Shown: positions 44,767-48,720 of the stretch, piece by piece
Numbering within the stretch: the stretch's first letter is position 1
How the letters are laid out: the number at the start of each line of letters is the position of its first letter
The notes under the pieces: generated by a model
What the model saw: only the letters and a program-made list of their open reading frames with translations
Database searches by the model: none
What the model was told of the DNA's origin: nothing
From: an uncultured Actinomycetes bacterium
Lineage (GTDB): Bacteria > Actinomycetota > Acidimicrobiia > Acidimicrobiales > Microtrichaceae
Reading direction: 5' to 3'
NCBI GenBank assembly: GCA_903925745.1
Contig: CAIYGQ010000320.1
Coordinates: 1 to 48,720, forward strand
DNA length: 48,720 bases
Position numbers and translations under genes: made by a program

Positions 44767-44772
44767 TATCGT
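44767..44772 (+). promoter_or_regulatory. -10 element (TATCGT), leaderless YbhN-like transcript
   Basis: TATCGT with a 6-nt gap to GTG 44779. Confidence 0.5.
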
Positions 44773-44778
44773 GCTGCG

Positions 44779-45726
44779 GTGACCCGGCCGCACACTGCCC
44801 GGACGGTGGGCCGCTGGGTGCGAGCGGTCACGCTCGCCGTCGGGGTCCCGTCGCTGCTGATCGCAGCGTGGTTCGCCGCTCGGGACGTCCGCGAGGTCGA
44901 CCCGGCCACCTGGTGGGCCCTCGTCCCGGCCCTGGTGCTGAGCACAGCCAGCCTGTGGATGCAGGCCCGCTCCTGGCGGGTCCTCCTCCCGCACGGCACG
45001 GACCCCACGGCGGCCGACGACGCCTTCTTCACCTCACAGCTCGTGAAGTACTCCCCCGTCGGCGGGTTCGCCCAGGCCGCCGCCCAGGCGGGGCTCGCCG
45101 TCGACGACAGCACCGGGGCCGCCCGGGCGACGACGGCGATGGCGGTCTCGAAGCTGACGATGGTGGTGGCCGCCGGGTGCGCCGGCCCCGTGCTCGCCGC
45201 CACGAACCCCACGCTGGCCCCGTGGCTCCGCCTGCTCCTGTGCTGCACCCCCGCCGGGCTCGCCCTCGGCCACCCGGCGGTCCTGCGACGGTCCCTCGAC
45301 CTGGTGGGTCGTGTCCTCCGTCGCCCCCTCGACCCGGCCGTCCTCCCCGACCCGGGAGCGGTCTGGCGGTCGATCGGCTGGGCCGTTCCCGCCCAGGCCC
45401 TCGCCGGGGCGTCGTTCGCCGTCCTGGCGGTGGTGACCGACCCGGGCGTGGACCCCGTCCAGGCGGCGGCCGGGTTCGTGGTGGCCTGGGCCGTCGGCTT
45501 CCTCGTGATCCCCGTCCCCGCCGGACTCGGGATCCGGGAGGCGGTCATCGCCGTGCTGGTCGAGGGCCCACCCGGCACGAAGCTCGTCGCCGCCGTCATG
45601 CTGCGCCTCGTGGTGATCGCGGCCGAGGCGCTCCTGGCCGCCGCCGTGCGGGTCCGATCCGCCCGTCGTCAGGCCCGGCCCGGTGACCCGGGTCCCAGGG
45701 GAGGACCGGCCGGACCCACAGGCTGA
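44779..45726 (+). CDS. YbhN/UPF0104-like integral membrane protein (LPG-synthase-type TM domain)
   Basis: 315 residues with about eight hydrophobic segments. Features of the lysylphosphatidylglycerol synthase TM-region family: WMQARSWRVLLPHG, FFTSQLVKYSPVGGFAQAAAQAGLA, a central helix pair, and VIPVPAGLGIREAVIAVLV. Members without the soluble aminoacyl-transferase domain are thought to be lipid or polyprenyl-phosphate-sugar flippases or accessory proteins. The last 40 or so codons overlap the 3' end of the opposite-strand GT-C gene (45596-45726). GTG 44779 lies 6 nt after TATCGT. The neighbouring GT-C and GT2 genes suggest it works in the same glycan pathway. Confidence 0.83.
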   Translation: MTRPHTARTVGRWVRAVTLAVGVPSLLIAAWFAARDVREVDPATWWALVPALVLSTASLWMQARSWRVLLPHGTDPTAADDAFFTSQLVKYSPVGGFAQAAAQAGLAVDDSTGAARATTAMAVSKLTMVVAAGCAGPVLAATNPTLAPWLRLLLCCTPAGLALGHPAVLRRSLDLVGRVLRRPLDPAVLPDPGAVWRSIGWAVPAQALAGASFAVLAVVTDPGVDPVQAAAGFVVAWAVGFLVIPVPAGLGIREAVIAVLVEGPPGTKLVAAVMLRLVVIAAEALLAAAVRVRSARRQARPGDPGPRGGPAGPTG

Positions 45727-47752
45727 ACCCGTCCGGGGACCCGGGTGGCGCCACCACCGCCGGGTCCAGGTAGCCGTCGGGGAACGTCTCGTAGGTGCGA
45801 TCCGGCTCGACGGGGTTCACGACGACTCGCGTCCGCTGCTGGACCCCTGCGGCCCAGGGCACCGCCTCCAGGCCGACCCCGTCGGCCGACACGAGCACGA
45901 GACGGCGACCCGAGGCGGCGACCGCCCGGAGCAGCCGGTCCCGATCCGCGTCGTCCAGACCGGGTGCCGGCACGGCCACGGGCACGTCGCACCAGGCGCG
46001 CAGCGTCTGCGGGAGCACCGTCGCCGCCCACGGGTCCACCACCAGGACCGTGGCGTCCTCCCCGATCAGGTCGCAGGCGTCGAGCACGACGTCCAGGTAG
46101 CCGCGCTGTTGGGCCAGGTCCCGGATCGGCCAGGTCGACGCGGCGAGCGGCACCAGGGCCAGGAGGACGGCCGCGGACACGCCGGCGACCCGCCAGCCCT
46201 GCGACGGTCGGGACCGACCGAGGAGCCACACCAGCGGCAGCGATGCGGCGACCGCGAGGCCGGGGATGATCGCCGGCAGGAACCGTCGGCTCGCCCAGAG
46301 CTGCTCGGGGGTGACCGAGGCGTGGAGCAGGTAGACCGAGCACAGGCCCGTGGTGATCGCCACCACGACGACCATGGCCGCGGTCGCCCGCCCGCGCAGG
46401 ATCCGCATGGTGCCCCACCCCAGGCCGAGCACCCCGAGCGCGAACCCGACCGGACCCAGGTACCAGGACAGCCACACGGCGGTGTCCTCGTAGTAGCTCC
46501 GGGCCCCGTTGCGGGGCGGGAGGTCGGGGAACCGCAGTTCCTGGACGTGCGGCCGGACGAACCAGGCGAACGCGAACGCCGCGACGACCACCACGCCCGC
46601 CGCCACCGCCCACGACCGGGGCAGCGGGGCGACCCGGCCGCGGAGCGCCGGTCGACGCTCCAGCACCACCCAGGTGGTCGCCCAGGCCACCAGGGCGACG
46701 ACGAGGACGGCGAACATGGCCAGGACCATGCCGCCGTGGTCGCTGAAGTAGGACCCGGCACGGGCCACGGCGTCGACGGTCGAGACGGCGACGGGGACCA
46801 GCGCCGCCAGGACCGCAGCACCGAAGGCGTCCCGGCGACGGCGGCGCAGGTCGGGTGTGCCCGCCGCCAGCGACGACAACCCGCCCAGGACGACGAGCGC
46901 GACGACGAACAGCAGGGCATCGAGCCGGGCGGCGACGGTCGAGCCGAGCAGCAGCCCACCGACCGCACCGAGCCAGATCCGCGGTCGGGCGTGCACGGCG
47001 AGGAGGACCACGAGGGCCCACCAGGCGTAGGCCAGGCTGAACGGCTCCGAGAACGTGTCACGGGCCGCGAAGAGGAGCGGGGCCCCGGCGGCGAGCAGCG
47101 CCGTGGGCAGGAGCGCCACGAACGGTCGCCGGCCCGCCAGGACCGCCACGACCCAGGTGGCCAGCAGCCCGAGTCCGGCCACCAGCGCCGGGAGCCGGAC
47201 CACCAGACCGGCCCCCCCGACGGTGTGGGCCAGTGCGTAGAGGACGCTCGTCTGGTGGACGAACTGGAACTCGGCGGTCTGGGGCGCGACCTCGAACGTG
47301 GCCGACGAGGCGAACGTGAGGTCGTCGTCGGCCAGCACCTCGAGCCCGCCGGTCGCCACCTCGGCCTGGAGCTGGCCGCCGTTGGCCAGCCAGATCCCCG
47401 TGCTCAGGTAGGACGACGGGTCGCGGTCCAACACGACGTGCTGGGACGGGGCCCAGGCGGCGAACACCGTCCAGGCGACCACGAGCACTGCGGCCAGGAC
47501 GGCCGCGGCCCCGACCCGGTCGCCGACCGGAAACACGCCGAGCGCACCGTTGCGGACGGCGACGAACCAGACGAGCGCACCCAGCGGCAGGCCGATCCCG
47601 ATCGCCGGCCACGGTGAGAACGCCCCGGCGACGGCCAGGACGTGCCCCACCAGACCTGCACCCACGAGCAGGCAGACCCCGAGCAGCCCGGCCCCCACGA
47701 CCAGTCGACCCGCGCCCGCCAGCCGGCCCGGTGCGGCGGGCTCAGTCGTCAC
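45596..47752 (-). CDS. Multi-pass GT-C glycosyltransferase-like membrane protein
   Basis: 718 residues. About a dozen hydrophobic helices, with an early extracytoplasmic loop WAPSQHVVLDRDPSSYLSTGIWLANGG whose Asp residues match the usual GT-C catalytic position, and FQFVHQTSVLYALAH. After the last helix (about 525-545) a soluble C-terminal domain follows (ATVLVVDPWAATVLPQTLRAWCDVPV, RRLVLVSADG), ending in an Arg/Pro/Gly-rich tail that overlaps the YbhN-like gene antisense by 131 bases. It would transfer a polyprenyl-phosphate-linked sugar outside the membrane. Start GTG 47752 overlaps the end of the GT2 gene by 11 bases, coupling donor synthesis and transfer. Family assigned from overall pattern; acceptor unknown. 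Confidence 0.78.
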   Translation of the reverse strand: MTTEPAAPGRLAGAGRLVVGAGLLGVCLLVGAGLVGHVLAVAGAFSPWPAIGIGLPLGALVWFVAVRNGALGVFPVGDRVGAAAVLAAVLVVAWTVFAAWAPSQHVVLDRDPSSYLSTGIWLANGGQLQAEVATGGLEVLADDDLTFASSATFEVAPQTAEFQFVHQTSVLYALAHTVGGAGLVVRLPALVAGLGLLATWVVAVLAGRRPFVALLPTALLAAGAPLLFAARDTFSEPFSLAYAWWALVVLLAVHARPRIWLGAVGGLLLGSTVAARLDALLFVVALVVLGGLSSLAAGTPDLRRRRRDAFGAAVLAALVPVAVSTVDAVARAGSYFSDHGGMVLAMFAVLVVALVAWATTWVVLERRPALRGRVAPLPRSWAVAAGVVVVAAFAFAWFVRPHVQELRFPDLPPRNGARSYYEDTAVWLSWYLGPVGFALGVLGLGWGTMRILRGRATAAMVVVVAITTGLCSVYLLHASVTPEQLWASRRFLPAIIPGLAVAASLPLVWLLGRSRPSQGWRVAGVSAAVLLALVPLAASTWPIRDLAQQRGYLDVVLDACDLIGEDATVLVVDPWAATVLPQTLRAWCDVPVAVPAPGLDDADRDRLLRAVAASGRRLVLVSADGVGLEAVPWAAGVQQRTRVVVNPVEPDRTYETFPDGYLDPAVVAPPGSPDGFSLWVRPVLPWDPGHRAGPDDGRIGPARRRPGAPRPRSPRGAA

Positions 47753-48720
47753 CGGCGTCGACCTCCCGCCGACGGAGCATGGTGCGGACCTCCCAGAGGG
47801 CTCGCCGGTTGGCCGACAACAGGTCGGCGAGGAGGCCGACCACGGCGACGAGCGCGGCCAGGAGCAGGCAGACCGCCGCCGCCACCAGACTGGGCACCCG
47901 GCCGGCCGGGTCGTCGGTGAACCAGTTCAGGTAGGCCCAGCGCAGGACGAGCACGACCCCGAGGCCGGCGGGCAGCGCCGAGAGCAGGAGGAAGAACCGG
48001 AACGGCTTGTAGAGCGCGAAGCTCCTGACGATCGTCTGGGCCGAGCGCCACAGGTACTGCGGGACGCTCCGCACCAGCCGCGACGGCCGGGTCGACGGGT
48101 GCACGCGGACGGGGACACCCACGACGTCGAGCCCCTGCCAGCCCGCCTGGACGAGGGTCTCCATGGTGTAGGAGTACCGGCCGAGCACCTGCAGCTGCAG
48201 CGCGGTGTCGCGGCTGAACGCCCGGAAGCCCGAGGCGGCGTCACGGACGTCCGTCCCGCTGGCCGCCCGGACGATCGAGCTGCCCAGACGCTGGAGTCGC
48301 TTCTTGGTGGCCGAGAACTCCTCGATCTCCTCGATGGGGCGCTCCCCCACCACCAGGTCCGCGCGACCGGCCAGGATCGGGGCCACCAGGTCGGGGATGC
48401 ACGACGCGTCGTACTGGTTGTCGGCGTCGGTGTTGACCACGACGTCGGCACCCGCACGGAGCGCGGCGTCGAGGCCCGCCAGGAAGGCCGCCGCCAGCCC
48501 ACGGTTGACCGGGAAGCGCACGACGTGGTCGACGCCGTGCGCCACGGCGACCTCGGCCGTGCCGTCGGTGGACCCGTCGTCCACCACGAGCCACTCGACG
48601 ACATCGAACCCCTCGACCGCCCGGGGCAGGTCGGCCAGGGTCGCCGGCAGGGTGACGGCCTCGTCCAGGCACGGGACCTGGATCACGAGCTTCCGCGGTC
48701 GCCGCCCGGCGTCGGCCCCT
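47742..48720 (-). CDS. GT2 polyprenyl-phosphate glycosyltransferase with C-terminal membrane helices (5' end outside window)
   Basis: About 326 codons visible; the frame stays open to the right edge, so the true start is outside (the visible sequence begins GADAGRRPRKLVIQVPCLDEA). Motifs: VEWLVVDDGSTDGT, FPVNRGLAAAFLAGLDAAL, NTDADNQYDASCIPDLVAPI (DxD), DVRDAASGFRAFSRD, and two C-terminal helices (FFLLLSALPAGLGVVLVL; AAVCLLLAALVAVVGLL). Typical of DPM/ArnC-like enzymes that load a sugar onto polyprenyl phosphate at the inner face of the membrane. Overlaps the GT-C gene by 11 bases, so the two form one module. Confidence 0.9.
   Translation of the reverse strand, partial: GADAGRRPRKLVIQVPCLDEAVTLPATLADLPRAVEGFDVVEWLVVDDGSTDGTAEVAVAHGVDHVVRFPVNRGLAAAFLAGLDAALRAGADVVVNTDADNQYDASCIPDLVAPILAGRADLVVGERPIEEIEEFSATKKRLQRLGSSIVRAASGTDVRDAASGFRAFSRDTALQLQVLGRYSYTMETLVQAGWQGLDVVGVPVRVHPSTRPSRLVRSVPQYLWRSAQTIVRSFALYKPFRFFLLLSALPAGLGVVLVLRWAYLNWFTDDPAGRVPSLVAAAVCLLLAALVAVVGLLADLLSANRRALWEVRTMLRRREVDAGDD

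Overview
This is chromosomal DNA of a very GC-rich actinobacterium, roughly 70% G+C judged by eye. The gene order is an actinobacterial housekeeping and envelope locus. From memory it resembles the mycobacterial secA1 - comF-like - sahH - SIS protein - manB - DUF3499 - whiB2 - fbiA - fbiB - manC - wbbL - LCP region and the corresponding Streptomyces region. Several usual members are absent (no HPF between secA and comF, no whiB between DUF3499 and cofD) and others are inserted. Together with many GTG starts this suggests a deep-branching actinobacterium such as an Acidimicrobiia member; that placement is an inference. I saw no tRNA or rRNA gene, insertion sequence, prophage gene or CRISPR array, and there is no gene-free stretch longer than about 230 bases.

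Layout. 1-9.7 kb: 5' end of secA, comF-like gene, an SDR, an O-acyltransferase with an SGNH domain, ahcY, a peptidoglycan-binding lipoprotein, then SIS isomerase - Trm112-like - phosphomannomutase. 9.8-14.2 kb: a GtrA/GT2 fusion overlapping a giant membrane glycosyltransferase-like gene, and a small zinc ribbon. 14.3-17.5 kb: CPBP protease and DUF3499, divergent from ftsH. 17.5-23.0 kb: three-gene operon of a large GT2/membrane protein, a DUF5719 protein and a thioredoxin-fold protein. 23.1-27.7 kb (+ strand): rmd, gmd, cofD, cofE and an SDR. 27.7-29.5 kb: an SDR and an LLM-class (F420-type) oxidoreductase under their own promoter and palindromic operator. 29.5-38.8 kb (- strand): sugar-nucleotide epimerase, manC-like guanylyltransferase, a membrane protein, three GT4 glycosyltransferases, ugd and an LCP ligase. 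38.9-44.7 kb: pabB-pabC, FkbM-like protein, birA and the biotin-carboxylase/BCCP subunit of an acyl-CoA carboxylase. 44.8-48.7 kb: a YbhN-like flippase-type protein facing a GT-C membrane transferase and its GT2 partner.

How the genes fit together. SIS isomerase, phosphomannomutase and ManC would make GDP-mannose; Gmd and Rmd would convert it to GDP-D-rhamnose; Ugd plus the epimerase would supply UDP-uronic acid or derived sugars. Three GT4 enzymes, the large GT2/membrane protein, two GT2 + GT-C modules and an LCP ligase would assemble and attach an envelope polysaccharide. CofD/CofE make F420, which the neighbouring LLM oxidoreductase probably uses. BirA biotinylates the acyl-CoA carboxylase next to it.

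The most notable things are not a new gene system but expression features: (i) at least eight genes have a TAnnnT hexamer exactly 6-7 nt before the start codon, i.e. leaderless transcripts; (ii) the large GT gene appears to start at ATT; (iii) a leaderless 17-codon ORF is coupled to rmd by an ATGA overlap; (iv) a TATGAT promoter with a CTGACG-GGT-CGTCAG palindrome just downstream precedes the SDR-LLM operon. I did not find a clearly undescribed multi-gene biological system.
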